Position numbers and translations under genes: made by a program
Assembly: GCA_910578075.1 (NCBI GenBank)
Contig: CAJTPK010000007.1
Span: 69,451-133,450, forward strand
DNA: 64,000 bases
Reading direction: 5' to 3'
From: an uncultured Muribaculaceae bacterium
GTDB lineage: Bacteria; Bacteroidota; Bacteroidia; Bacteroidales; Muribaculaceae
Notes under the pieces: model-generated
The model's input: only the letters and a program-made list of their open reading frames with translations
Told to the model about the DNA's origin: nothing
Databases searched by the model: none
Part shown: piece after piece, positions 9,156-18,210 of the stretch
Layout of the letters: the number at the start of each line of letters is the position of its first letter
Numbering within the stretch: the first letter of the stretch is position 1

Positions 9156-12100
9156 ACCTGAAGCGACTTTTATTAACTTCTTTATACATTGCTGCGTTTG
9201 CCGGAATGCAGGCATACGCATCTTTCACGTTCAAACAACAGTCACGGCTCGCATCAGGCAGCTGGGTGAAGGTGGAGATTGATTCCACAGGACTTTACCA
9301 GATACCATATTCGACATTACAGGAAATGGGATTTGCAGATCCATCGCAAGTGGGTGTATACGGCAAAGGCGGCGGTCTGTTGTCAGTAAATTTCAACTCA
9401 TCATCAGAAGGCGTTCCCTACGATGATGACATATCCCCGGTTGCCGTAATCCACGAAAATGATAATCTTTATTTCTACGCTCTTGGTGTCGAAGACATAA
9501 AATTTTCTACCGGCAGCCAACCTCAGTTCAAGAAGGATCTGAGAAATATCTATTCTGACACAGCATATTATTTTCTTTCGGACTGTGAGGAACCGGTTGC
9601 GGCAAAAGAATCTGCATTCAACAGCACATCAAGAGATCTTCCATCCGGATGGGATTACATTTATCATGAAATGGATCTACATCAGAACACCACCAATACT
9701 GGACAACTTTTCTGGGGTGAGGATTTTCTTGACGGTCAGGATTCAAAAGAATGGAGGCTTAATATTCCATTTAATGTCGGCGGAGAAAGCATGCTTGCTT
9801 ACAGGTTATACACATCTCCCGGCTCGAAGGGCAATGTCTTTATAAATATAGGAAGCTCAGCTACAGCACATCAGACATCTTTCTCATTCAACGCCACTGA
9901 CAGATTCTGCGTGATTCCCTCCATTACGGAAGACTCTCCCGCAAAAATTGAAATACCGTCCCAGGAAGAAATGACTTTGTCTATACGCACGGAGAGTAAT
10001 GATCCTGACTTCCTCAATCTTGATTACTGGCTGCTTTCCTATCAGAAAGAGCTTCCGGGAATGAATGGTCTCGGAATCAATCCGGCTGAGCGATACTCTT
10101 TCCCCCTTGCAGCGAATACATATTATAACCTGACTCTCAAGGAAGGTTTGCGACTGCTTGACGTAACATCTCCCCAATCGATGCGTATAGGCGTGCGTGA
10201 TGAAGAAGATCCCGCCTCTGTATGCTTCCGGACCACAGCTGCCAATACATCAGTGCTGATTTATGATCCCTCCCGCCCGCAAAAACATATTTCAGGATGG
10301 AGACATGTATACAATACTGACCTGCATTCGCTACAGACAGATGGTGTGGAGCTGCTCATAATCACAGTGCCGCGTTTGCGTGCGTATGCCGAACAAGTGG
10401 CAGAGCTTCACCGCAATTATGAAGGCTTCTCCGTAGCTGTGGCAAACGTCGAGGAAATATACAACGAATTCTCGGCAGGAGTGCCGGATCCTATGGCATA
10501 CAGAGCCATGGCAAAGATGCTTCACCAATCCGAGGGAAACAAACTGAAAAATATACTGCTTTTCGGACCGAGTGACCGCAATCTGCGTCGCAAAGTGGAA
10601 GGGGAATCAAAGTTTGACCGCATAATCGCGGTACAACAGGCGAGCGTGACACCGGACAGAGACGCATCCCCGGCATACGATTTTTATGGCATCCTGAGCG
10701 ATCAGCTAAGCGAAGTATATCTATATCGTGAAACTATGGACGTAGGAGTAGGCCTTTTATCGTGTGAGACTGCAACGGATTGTGAGCGCGCCATACGTAA
10801 GATCGAGGAATATCTCACCGATGACACCCAGGCTTGGCGAGTAAACGAGACCCTGACAATAGGCGGTCTTCATGACAAGCACACACATGACCAGCAGGCG
10901 CAAGACTTCGGTAATTATATCCGCAGATACCCCGGCATCGAAGGCATGGCCCACACCACAATAGCCGTAGATGCATATGGAAACGATGGGGCCCGTCGTC
11001 AGATGGTTTCAGCATTGGAACATGGTAAGATTTTCTCAGCGTATTTCGGACATGGATCATCATCCATGCTTGGACAGGATAAGAAATTTTTTACAACCTC
11101 GGAAGCAATCGGTCTGAAAAACAGACATCTTGGCTTTATGTTTATGGGAGGGTGCGATTTCTCACAACCTGACATCAGAAGCCGAGGTTTGGGAGAAACG
11201 ATAGTACTCGATTCAGACAGAGGCATGGCAGGTGCAATTGTGAGTACCCGAACTGCCTATTCAAATCAGAATTACGATCTTGGGAAAAGAATAGTCAACG
11301 GATGGCTTGCACCCAAAAACAAGGATGTATCCCCCACTATCGGAGAGATATACGCCTCCGCCAAATCCGGAGCCACTTCGTCTAATTCATTGACATTCAT
11401 ACTCTCCGGTGACCCGGCTCTAAAAGTGCCGTCCCCGCTTAGGAAAGTAAAAGTCGAAGCTCTTGAAAGCGTTTCAGCCGGACAGAAAATAAGAGTGGAA
11501 GGAACTGTGACCGACGCAAAGGGGGAAACGGATAATTCTTTTAACGGCAAGATTGTACTGAAACTTATGGAGCCGTCCGTTACCCTTCGCTCAAAAGATT
11601 ATATAACGAACACCGGATCGACACCGGACAAGACAACCGTCAACGGCAAAGACACGACAATATACCATACACTCGACATAACATACGATACAAATATTCT
11701 CACAGCACTCGAAGCTGAAGTAAAAGACGGCAATTTCTCTACAGAGATATTGATTCCCGGCGCAGCCTCCGCATTTAGTGGTAAATCCCTTAAGCTTCAT
11801 GCCGGGGTATTCGATAAATCCCGCTGGCTCGGTGGAGCCGGATCAACTATGATGAAAATCGAATCAGCTCCCTCTGAAGTAACTGATATCGACATGTCAG
11901 CTCCGGAACTGACTGTCGTGTATGATTCAAGCCGTCAGATTATATCTATAAAAGCTACTGATGAAACGGCTCTGCCGTTGGATGCGGCGCGTTATGAAGC
12001 TACGCTTGACGGCAAGCCGGTAAAACTTATCAATGAGGAATATATCGAAAGCGGAGAAAGTGGCAAGCATTTTGAAGGATACGCAGACCTATATGATCTG

Positions 12101-12475
12101 AACGATGGCAAACACTCAATATCATTGACTTGTGCCGATATCGCAGGCAATAAAGTCTCAACCACACTTGACTTTGAAAAATTGCCGGTGTCTGCACCTC
12201 TGTCTCTTGTGCTGTCAACAAAAACAGCGGTGGATAATATTGAGATCTCTGTGGAAGGAGAACATACCGGTGCTCTTGATTTCGAGATCATCAACTCCGC
12301 AGGGGAGAAAGTAATATATGGATCTGCAGCTATGACCACATCCGCTGTGTGGAATTGCCGCGACATGAAAGGGAACCGTGTTCCCGCAGGTCTTTACCGC
12401 GTAAGGGTGCGTAGCTCGCAGGGAGCGGATGTGACAAAATACTCGGATTGGGCAACATTCGCGGTTCTCGATTGA
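9152..12475 (+). CDS. Second PorU-like C25 cysteine peptidase
   Basis: The 1107-residue protein has a signal peptide (about 1-23, ending AYA) and the same N-terminal layout as PorU (LASGSWVKVEIDSTGLY, then GFADPSQVGVYGKGGG). The C25 domain keeps its His in YFGHGSS (His634) and Cys in MGGCDFS (Cys668). The C-terminal part has Ig-like domains and a FlgD-like end (NRVPAGLYRVRV). It could be a second sortase, a cargo protease, or the main PorU, since it lies directly before porV. Its ATG overlaps the preceding stop. Both C25 proteins in this locus keep an intact dyad, so neither looks decayed. Confidence 0.82.
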   Translation: MNLKRLLLTSLYIAAFAGMQAYASFTFKQQSRLASGSWVKVEIDSTGLYQIPYSTLQEMGFADPSQVGVYGKGGGLLSVNFNSSSEGVPYDDDISPVAVIHENDNLYFYALGVEDIKFSTGSQPQFKKDLRNIYSDTAYYFLSDCEEPVAAKESAFNSTSRDLPSGWDYIYHEMDLHQNTTNTGQLFWGEDFLDGQDSKEWRLNIPFNVGGESMLAYRLYTSPGSKGNVFINIGSSATAHQTSFSFNATDRFCVIPSITEDSPAKIEIPSQEEMTLSIRTESNDPDFLNLDYWLLSYQKELPGMNGLGINPAERYSFPLAANTYYNLTLKEGLRLLDVTSPQSMRIGVRDEEDPASVCFRTTAANTSVLIYDPSRPQKHISGWRHVYNTDLHSLQTDGVELLIITVPRLRAYAEQVAELHRNYEGFSVAVANVEEIYNEFSAGVPDPMAYRAMAKMLHQSEGNKLKNILLFGPSDRNLRRKVEGESKFDRIIAVQQASVTPDRDASPAYDFYGILSDQLSEVYLYRETMDVGVGLLSCETATDCERAIRKIEEYLTDDTQAWRVNETLTIGGLHDKHTHDQQAQDFGNYIRRYPGIEGMAHTTIAVDAYGNDGARRQMVSALEHGKIFSAYFGHGSSSMLGQDKKFFTTSEAIGLKNRHLGFMFMGGCDFSQPDIRSRGLGETIVLDSDRGMAGAIVSTRTAYSNQNYDLGKRIVNGWLAPKNKDVSPTIGEIYASAKSGATSSNSLTFILSGDPALKVPSPLRKVKVEALESVSAGQKIRVEGTVTDAKGETDNSFNGKIVLKLMEPSVTLRSKDYITNTGSTPDKTTVNGKDTTIYHTLDITYDTNILTALEAEVKDGNFSTEILIPGAASAFSGKSLKLHAGVFDKSRWLGGAGSTMMKIESAPSEVTDIDMSAPELTVVYDSSRQIISIKATDETALPLDAARYEATLDGKPVKLINEEYIESGESGKHFEGYADLYDLNDGKHSISLTCADIAGNKVSTTLDFEKLPVSAPLSLVLSTKTAVDNIEISVEGEHTGALDFEIINSAGEKVIYGSAAMTTSAVWNCRDMKGNRVPAGLYRVRVRSSQGADVTKYSDWATFAVLD

Positions 12476-12505
12476 CAACATCCACGGCTTTCGCAATAAA
12501 AGGGT

Positions 12506-12513
12506 TAATTTTG
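12506..12513 (+). promoter_or_regulatory. Possible porV -7 promoter box
   Basis: TAATTTTG matches the Bacteroidetes -7 consensus TAnnTTTG and lies 15 bp before the chosen porV ATG. No TTTG was found at the usual -33 spacing. If used, it supports the 12529 start. Confidence 0.4.
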
Positions 12514-12528
12514 AGTTTTACAGATAGG

Positions 12529-13749
12529 ATGAAAATTAAAGTTAGAATATTGACAGCCATGGCGGCTATGCTCTTTACAGCAAATGCGCTCCATGCCCAG
12601 AACGACATAAAGGATAACGAGTTTAACCCGGTCAATACGGGTGTCACAACATTGTCAATCGCCCCGGATGCAAGGGGTAGCTCCATGGGTAACCTCGGAG
12701 CCGCCACAGATCCCGACATGAACTCACAATTCTGGAACCCTTCTAAATATGCTTTCGGCTACTCCACAGGTGGTCTGTCGTTGTCATATACTCCGTGGCT
12801 CCGCAAGATTGTGAATGACATATTTCTCGCCAACCTTGCCGGATATTGGAAACCGGGCAGCGGTGACAACCAGGCATTCAGTGCATCGCTACGTTATTTC
12901 TCGCTTGGAGAGGTAACGACAAGCGGTTACGAAAGCGAGGGAAACGTGCAGACAATCAATCCTTATGAATTCGCGATTGACTTAGGTTATTCACGTAAAC
13001 TTTCAGAGAAATTCTCGATGGGTGTTGTGCTCAGATATATACTTTCCGACCTGTCATACAATGACACTCAGACCGGTGAGTCAAACACTGCCGCATCAGC
13101 ATTCTCGGTTGACCTCTCAGGATATTATACCACATACCCGATGATAGGACGCAGTGAATGTCAGTTCTCATGGGGTTTCGACATATCCAACATCGGTACG
13201 AAAGTCAGCTACGACCACGGAGCGTCAAATGCATTCCTTCCTACCAACCTCCGCTTAGGCGCAAACTTCATGTTCCCTTTAGCTGACTATAACACTCTTG
13301 CCTTCGGACTTGACCTGAATAAACTTCTTGTTCCCACCAAACCCCGTCAAAAGGATTACGACACATCGACGGCAGAAGGACAGCAGGAGTACGACGAGGC
13401 GCTTGATAAATGGGAAAGCATGTCCCCTATCACCGGTATCTTCAAAAGTTTCACAGATGCCCCGGGTGGTTTCAAGGAGGAGCTTCAGGAGGTTGGCGTA
13501 AGTTTCGGTGCAGAATACGCCTACAACCAGCAATTCTTCGTGCGTGCGGGATATAATTACGAACATGCCAACAAAGGCGGTAGAAGTTATTTTGCATTCG
13601 GAGCCGGATTCTCGCTAAATGTAGTGCAGCTCGATGCTTCTTACATGCTTGCAACCGCTCAGAGCAGTCCCCTCGACCAGACTCTCCGTTTTACGCTTAC
13701 GTTTGACATGGATGGTCTCCGGGACCTTATCGGCAAACGCCGCAGATAA
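12529..13749 (+). CDS. porV: T9SS outer-membrane shuttle protein PorV
   Basis: PorV is a FadL-like beta-barrel that takes T9SS cargo from the Sov translocon to PorU. The 406 residues begin with a signal peptide ending ALHAQ. The diagnostic N-terminal region follows (NTGVTTLSIAPDARGSSMGN, then DPDMNSQFWNPSKYAF). Alternating amphipathic strands run to the end, whose last strand LRFTLTFDM closes the barrel. The frame is open further upstream to 12448, but those codons would overlap the previous gene and spoil the signal peptide, so ATG 12529 is preferred. It is the last T9SS gene in the run; lgt follows after 42 bp. Confidence 0.93.
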   Translation: MKIKVRILTAMAAMLFTANALHAQNDIKDNEFNPVNTGVTTLSIAPDARGSSMGNLGAATDPDMNSQFWNPSKYAFGYSTGGLSLSYTPWLRKIVNDIFLANLAGYWKPGSGDNQAFSASLRYFSLGEVTTSGYESEGNVQTINPYEFAIDLGYSRKLSEKFSMGVVLRYILSDLSYNDTQTGESNTAASAFSVDLSGYYTTYPMIGRSECQFSWGFDISNIGTKVSYDHGASNAFLPTNLRLGANFMFPLADYNTLAFGLDLNKLLVPTKPRQKDYDTSTAEGQQEYDEALDKWESMSPITGIFKSFTDAPGGFKEELQEVGVSFGAEYAYNQQFFVRAGYNYEHANKGGRSYFAFGAGFSLNVVQLDASYMLATAQSSPLDQTLRFTLTFDMDGLRDLIGKRRR

Positions 13750-13791
13750 AACCTACTACATAAAACATATAGCCCAAAACATATTATCGCA

Positions 13792-14670
13792 ATGCTTGAC
13801 TTTATATATTGGAATGCAGATCCGATTCTCTTCTCTATTGGTCCCGTTTCAGTCAGATGGTACGGACTGATGTTCGCAATCGGCTTCACTGTCGGATACT
13901 GGCTTGTTGCCAAAATGTTCCGACATGAAGGGGCACCGGAGAAATGGCTCGGAATCCTTCTTACATATGTGGTGGTGGCGACTCTCGTAGGATCAAGGCT
14001 CGGTCATGTGTTTTTCTACGAATGGGGTTACTATTCGAAACATCCCGCAGAGATTCTCAAGATATGGGAAGGGGGACTCGCCAGTCATGGTGGAACAATA
14101 GCCAATATCATAGCCTTGTTCCTGTTCTCATGGTTTGTCTCAAAGAAACCCGCCTCCTGGGTGTTCGACAAGATCGTGATAGCCATAGCTCTCGTTGGTG
14201 GACTGATTCGTATCGGCAACCTAATGAACAGCGAGATATATGGAAGTCCTACTGATCTTCCATGGGGATTCATATTCCTGCGCAACGGAGAGACCGTAGC
14301 GGCGCATCCTACGCAGATATACGAGGCTCTGTGTTACTTCGCTCTGTTCGGCCTGCTGATGTGGATGTATTGGAAGAAAAACGCAGAAGAACGCCCCTGG
14401 CTCATCACGGGTATCTTCTTTATTGGAATCTTCCTGCCGCGGTTCCTTATAGAATACGTGAAGAATGTACAGGTGCAGTCGGAATATGAGATGATCGCCA
14501 AATATGGAATGAACATGGGACAGATGCTTAGTATACCGTTCATTCTCCTCGGAGTGTTCCTCGTGATCTGGGCGCTATCTCATCCCAGGAAACACTTCAC
14601 TTTCCCCAACCGATTCGCGGATGAAGAGTCCCCGGCAAAGACAACGAAACAAAAAAGGTTGAATCATTAA
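13792..14670 (+). CDS. lgt: Prolipoprotein diacylglyceryl transferase Lgt
   Basis: Lgt transfers diacylglycerol from phosphatidylglycerol to the lipobox cysteine of prolipoproteins in the inner membrane. The 292-residue protein has about seven membrane segments. It carries the Lgt signatures SHGG (near residue 103), RIGNLMNSEIYG (near residue 143) and HPTQIYE. The charged tail (KTTKQKRLNH) is cytoplasmic in the usual topology. It is essential for the many lipoproteins of Bacteroidales, including those of the PUL in this window. Its stop codon lies in the loop of a bidirectional terminator shared with sufS. Confidence 0.95.
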   Translation: MLDFIYWNADPILFSIGPVSVRWYGLMFAIGFTVGYWLVAKMFRHEGAPEKWLGILLTYVVVATLVGSRLGHVFFYEWGYYSKHPAEILKIWEGGLASHGGTIANIIALFLFSWFVSKKPASWVFDKIVIAIALVGGLIRIGNLMNSEIYGSPTDLPWGFIFLRNGETVAAHPTQIYEALCYFALFGLLMWMYWKKNAEERPWLITGIFFIGIFLPRFLIEYVKNVQVQSEYEMIAKYGMNMGQMLSIPFILLGVFLVIWALSHPRKHFTFPNRFADEESPAKTTKQKRLNH

Positions 14671-14690
14671 GATTCAACCTTTTTTGTTTT
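14651..14690. terminator. Bidirectional terminator between lgt and sufS
   Basis: A perfect 15-bp stem (14651-14665 with 14671-14685) has a five-base loop ATTAA that contains the lgt stop codon. T-runs on both strands would end both converging transcripts. Confidence 0.92.
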
Positions 14691-14711
14691 CGCATTATTG
14701 GTCGTCCGGTA

Positions 14712-15929
14712 CTATTGAAACATCGATGCGACCTTACGGAGCGAGCTGATAAATATGTCAGCCTCCTCAAATGTGTTATATACTGCGAATGATGCACGGA
14801 CTGTTCCGGGAACGCCAAGACGCTCCATCAAGGGCTGCGCACAATGATGTCCTGTCCGCACTGCCACTCCAAACTTGTCGAGCAGGAAGCCTATATCATA
14901 GTTATGCACATCACCTACATTGAATGAGATAACAGCCGCTTTATCGTGTGCCTCACCATAAATCTTTACTCCGGGAATCTCAAGAAGTTTTGCAGTGGTA
15001 TAATCAAGCAGTTTCTCTTCATGACAGCGGATATTGTCAAGACCTGTTGTCTCTATGAAATCAAGTGCCTTGGAGAAAGCCGCGATGTCTATGAAATCCG
15101 GAGTACCAGCCTCAAACTTGAATGGCAGATCAGCGAATGTCGTGCCGTTGAAGCTGACATGCTTTATCATCTCACCTCCTCCCTGATATGGCGGCATCGA
15201 TTCAAGCAGCGACTTTCGTCCGTAAAGGATACCCACTCCTGTAGGGCCATACATCTTATGGGAGGAGAAGACGTAGAAATCACAGTCAAGATCCTTCACA
15301 TCAATTTTCAGATGCGGAGACGCCTGCGCTCCGTCTATCAAGGCTGGAACACAATGCTCATGCGCGATACGCACCATATCTTTCACCGGATTCACAGTGC
15401 CAAGGACATTGCTTATATGCGTGAATGTAGCGAGCACAGTGCGCTCATTGAAATACGAACGGTATTGGTCAAGGTCGAGTTCTCCCTTTTCGTTGATATC
15501 CACAACACGGATCTTTATATCTTTATGGCGCTGGAGCAACTGCCATGGCACTATATTGGCATGGTGCTCCATGACAGTCAGAATAATCTCGTCACCATCT
15601 TTGAAGCGGTCACCGAATGATGAAGCCACAAGATTTATCGCCTCGGTTGTGCCTCGCGTGAATATCACCTCCTCAATGCTGTCGGCGTTGATATAATCCT
15701 TAACCCTCCGGCGGGTGGCCTCCTGCAGATCTGTGGCCTCCTGAGAAAGAGTATGCACGCCACGATGTACATTCGCTTTGGTATGTTCATAAAGCGACGT
15801 TATCGTATCCACTACCTCAGACGGAGTCTGCGAGGTGGCGGTGTTGTCGAGATAAACCAACGGTTTGTCACCGACCTTTCTTTCAAGTATGGGGAATTTC
15901 TTCCTTATTTCAGCAACATCAATACTCAT
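14712..15929 (-). CDS. sufS: Cysteine desulfurase SufS
   Basis: SufS is the PLP-dependent enzyme that takes sulfur from cysteine as a persulfide for Fe-S cluster assembly. The 405 residues include the PLP lysine in SSHKMYG (Lys225) and the catalytic cysteine in GHHCAQPLMERLG (Cys363), a group II (SufS-type) arrangement. It ends a suf operon read right to left (sufC, sufD, sufS) and starts 10 bp after sufD. No sufE or sufU sulfur acceptor is seen in the window. Confidence 0.95.
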   Translation of the reverse strand: MSIDVAEIRKKFPILERKVGDKPLVYLDNTATSQTPSEVVDTITSLYEHTKANVHRGVHTLSQEATDLQEATRRRVKDYINADSIEEVIFTRGTTEAINLVASSFGDRFKDGDEIILTVMEHHANIVPWQLLQRHKDIKIRVVDINEKGELDLDQYRSYFNERTVLATFTHISNVLGTVNPVKDMVRIAHEHCVPALIDGAQASPHLKIDVKDLDCDFYVFSSHKMYGPTGVGILYGRKSLLESMPPYQGGGEMIKHVSFNGTTFADLPFKFEAGTPDFIDIAAFSKALDFIETTGLDNIRCHEEKLLDYTTAKLLEIPGVKIYGEAHDKAAVISFNVGDVHNYDIGFLLDKFGVAVRTGHHCAQPLMERLGVPGTVRASFAVYNTFEEADIFISSLRKVASMFQ

Positions 15930-15939
15930 CAGTCATCAA

Positions 15940-17286
15940 TTATTTCCCGCAGCGGGCACATGACGCGCACGCCGAGCTTTCGCCGGCGAAACGGCGTTCT
16001 ATCATGATATGCAGACGCTCACGCAAAGCATCGACCTTCACTCTGTCTATAATATCGGCCATAAAAGCCTGCTTCAGCAGAAGACGCGCTGTTGCCTCAT
16101 CAAGACCGCGGGTGCGCATGTAAAACAGTTGCATCTCGTCGAGACGACCTATCGCTGTGCCATGCGAGCATTTCACATCATCATTGTATATCTCAAGCTC
16201 CGGACGACTCAGCATTCGCGCGTCATCACTTCCCACAAGATTACGGTTTGACTGGAACGCCTCGGTTTTTGAAGCACCGGGAGCAACATGGATCCTACCT
16301 GTAAATGCACCGGCGGCTTCGCCATCAAGTGTGAATTTAAACAGCTCATTCGAACGGCATGACGGCACGGCATGGTCTATTCTCGAATATGTAGAGATCT
16401 TCCTTGAGGCATCCTCTATACCCATTCCGTAGAGATGCAACTCCGCATTCTCGCCCCTGAATACTGTATAATACTCATTTCTGGTTGTTCCGTTGAAAAG
16501 CGTCATTCCATCGATGGAGACGTTGCTGCCTTCCTCCTGTGCAAGATACAATGCCGACAGGCGGGAGGTCTTTTCGGTGGATTCCTCAAGATTATAATAA
16601 TCGAATACCGCATTTTTCCCGGCAAAGACCTCCACAGTTTCCAACGACAGGAACTGCAAATCCGGATTCTGCGTATGATCGCATACAAGCAGCTTGGCCT
16701 CGGCATCATCCTCTATGATTATCAGAAGACGTCTTACCGCCATCAACGGCATACCATTTTCAAGTATATTCACAAGCTGCAAAGGTTTCTCGACCTTCAC
16801 ACCCTTCTTAACACGGAGATATAATCCATCCTGAGCGAAAAGTGTGTTGAGAGCTACAATAGGATTCTTGATATCCGCCAGTTTGCCATAGTATTTCGAG
16901 ACATGCTCAGGGTAATCAAGGGCAAATGTGCGCAGACTTCCGACTTCCACTCCCTCGGGAAGAGATTCGCGAGCACCGGTGGTTTCAGCGAAAGTGTCAT
17001 TCACGAGCATGAACAGCGAAGTGGATAGCATCGGCACATCACAACGGAATGTAGCATTCGGATTCACTTCGATATTGACCTTGGCTATGTTCAGACCATA
17101 ATCGGGCGCAAGCATCTCTTCAAAGTCGCAGTTCTCGTAATTGTCACTTCCCGCCTTCGGCAACTCCATATCCTGCAACTGAAGAAACGCATCCTGACGC
17201 AGATCATTCAACGGACCTGCCCCATTGGAGTCAATCAGCTTGCCATGCTCGCGAAAAAGATCTATATATTGTTTCAGCGCACTCAT
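15940..17286 (-). CDS. sufD: Fe-S cluster assembly scaffold protein SufD
   Basis: SufD pairs with SufB and the ATPase SufC to build Fe-S clusters. The 448 residues contain the SufB/D beta-helix core and the strongly conserved ending block SRPELEIYNDDVKCSHGTAI around residue 370. The C-terminus CASCARCGK is cysteine-rich. An in-frame TTG two codons earlier overlaps sufC, but ATG 17286 directly after the sufC stop is the better start. The block distinguishes it only moderately from SufB; length and gene order favour SufD. Confidence 0.92.
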   Translation of the reverse strand: MSALKQYIDLFREHGKLIDSNGAGPLNDLRQDAFLQLQDMELPKAGSDNYENCDFEEMLAPDYGLNIAKVNIEVNPNATFRCDVPMLSTSLFMLVNDTFAETTGARESLPEGVEVGSLRTFALDYPEHVSKYYGKLADIKNPIVALNTLFAQDGLYLRVKKGVKVEKPLQLVNILENGMPLMAVRRLLIIIEDDAEAKLLVCDHTQNPDLQFLSLETVEVFAGKNAVFDYYNLEESTEKTSRLSALYLAQEEGSNVSIDGMTLFNGTTRNEYYTVFRGENAELHLYGMGIEDASRKISTYSRIDHAVPSCRSNELFKFTLDGEAAGAFTGRIHVAPGASKTEAFQSNRNLVGSDDARMLSRPELEIYNDDVKCSHGTAIGRLDEMQLFYMRTRGLDEATARLLLKQAFMADIIDRVKVDALRERLHIMIERRFAGESSACASCARCGK

Positions 17287-17288
17287 AA

Positions 17289-18044
17289 TCAACGGTTGTC
17301 TACCTCCTCTTTAATCCAGTCAAATCCTCTCTTCTCAATCTCAAGCGCAAGCTCCGGACCTCCGGACTTTACAATACGTCCTTTGTAGAGAATATGTATG
17401 AATTCGGGTTTGATATAATCCAACAACCGCTGATAGTGGGTGATCACAATAGTGGCATTGTTATCGTTCTTTAGCGTATTTACACCTTCCGCCACGATGC
17501 GGAGGGCATCCACATCCAGACCGGAATCAGTCTCGTCAAGGATCGAGAGCTTCGGTTCGAGAACTGCCATCTGGAAGATCTCATTTCTCTTCTTCTCACC
17601 TCCTGAGAAACCTTCATTAACCGAACGTGAGGCGAGTTTGTTATCCAGCTCCACCACCGCACGCTTCTCACGCATCATCTTCAGGAATTCAGTAGCGCTC
17701 ATCGGCGGTTCGTGGAAATATTCACGCTTGGCATTTACAGCCGCACGCATGAAATTCACCATCGACACACCGGGAATCTCCACAGGATACTGAAAACCGA
17801 GGAACAGCCCTTCATGGCTACGGATTTCCGGAGCCATCTCAAGAAGATTCTTGCCATTGAATTCAGCGGTGCCCTCTGTAACCTCATAGGCAGGATTTCC
17901 GGCAAGCACCATTGACAATGTGGATTTACCGGAGCCATTCGGACCCATGATGGCATGCACCTCACCGGGGCGAACCTCCAGATTGATACCTTTGAGAATC
18001 TCCTTCCCATTTATTTGAGCGTGTAAGTCTTTGACTTTTAACAT
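17289..18044 (-). CDS. sufC: Fe-S assembly ATPase SufC
   Basis: SufC is the ABC-type ATPase of the SufBCD complex. The 251 residues show Walker A GPNGSGKST, signature SGGEKKRNE and a Walker B region ending in SILDETDSGLD, the last being characteristic of SufC. An alternative ATG lies five codons upstream (18059); MLKVKDLHAQ is the usual family start. Normally sufB precedes sufC, but here 166 bp of noncoding DNA and then the nonulosonic-acid operon lie upstream, so SufB must be encoded elsewhere. Confidence 0.94.
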   Translation of the reverse strand: MLKVKDLHAQINGKEILKGINLEVRPGEVHAIMGPNGSGKSTLSMVLAGNPAYEVTEGTAEFNGKNLLEMAPEIRSHEGLFLGFQYPVEIPGVSMVNFMRAAVNAKREYFHEPPMSATEFLKMMREKRAVVELDNKLASRSVNEGFSGGEKKRNEIFQMAVLEPKLSILDETDSGLDVDALRIVAEGVNTLKNDNNATIVITHYQRLLDYIKPEFIHILYKGRIVKSGGPELALEIEKRGFDWIKEEVDNR

Positions 18045-18210
18045 ATATCTATCTAACATTTTGGACTAATGAATACACCGGCACCAACCATCCCGCCCCC
18101 GCAACTGCAAAGACCGGAAAGTGCGCCATTTTAAGAATGTAAAATTACAAATTATCCGTCAGATATAAAACAATTGACACGCCCAAATTGCTCAATCCAC
18201 CGCCATTACA

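Noticed and set aside
12448..12528. Upstream extension of porV
   Set aside because: The extra 27 codons overlap the previous gene, precede a -7 promoter box and would bury the signal peptide.
14946..15620. 224-codon open frame on the + strand
   Set aside because: It is antisense to sufS, which has both its PLP lysine and catalytic cysteine.
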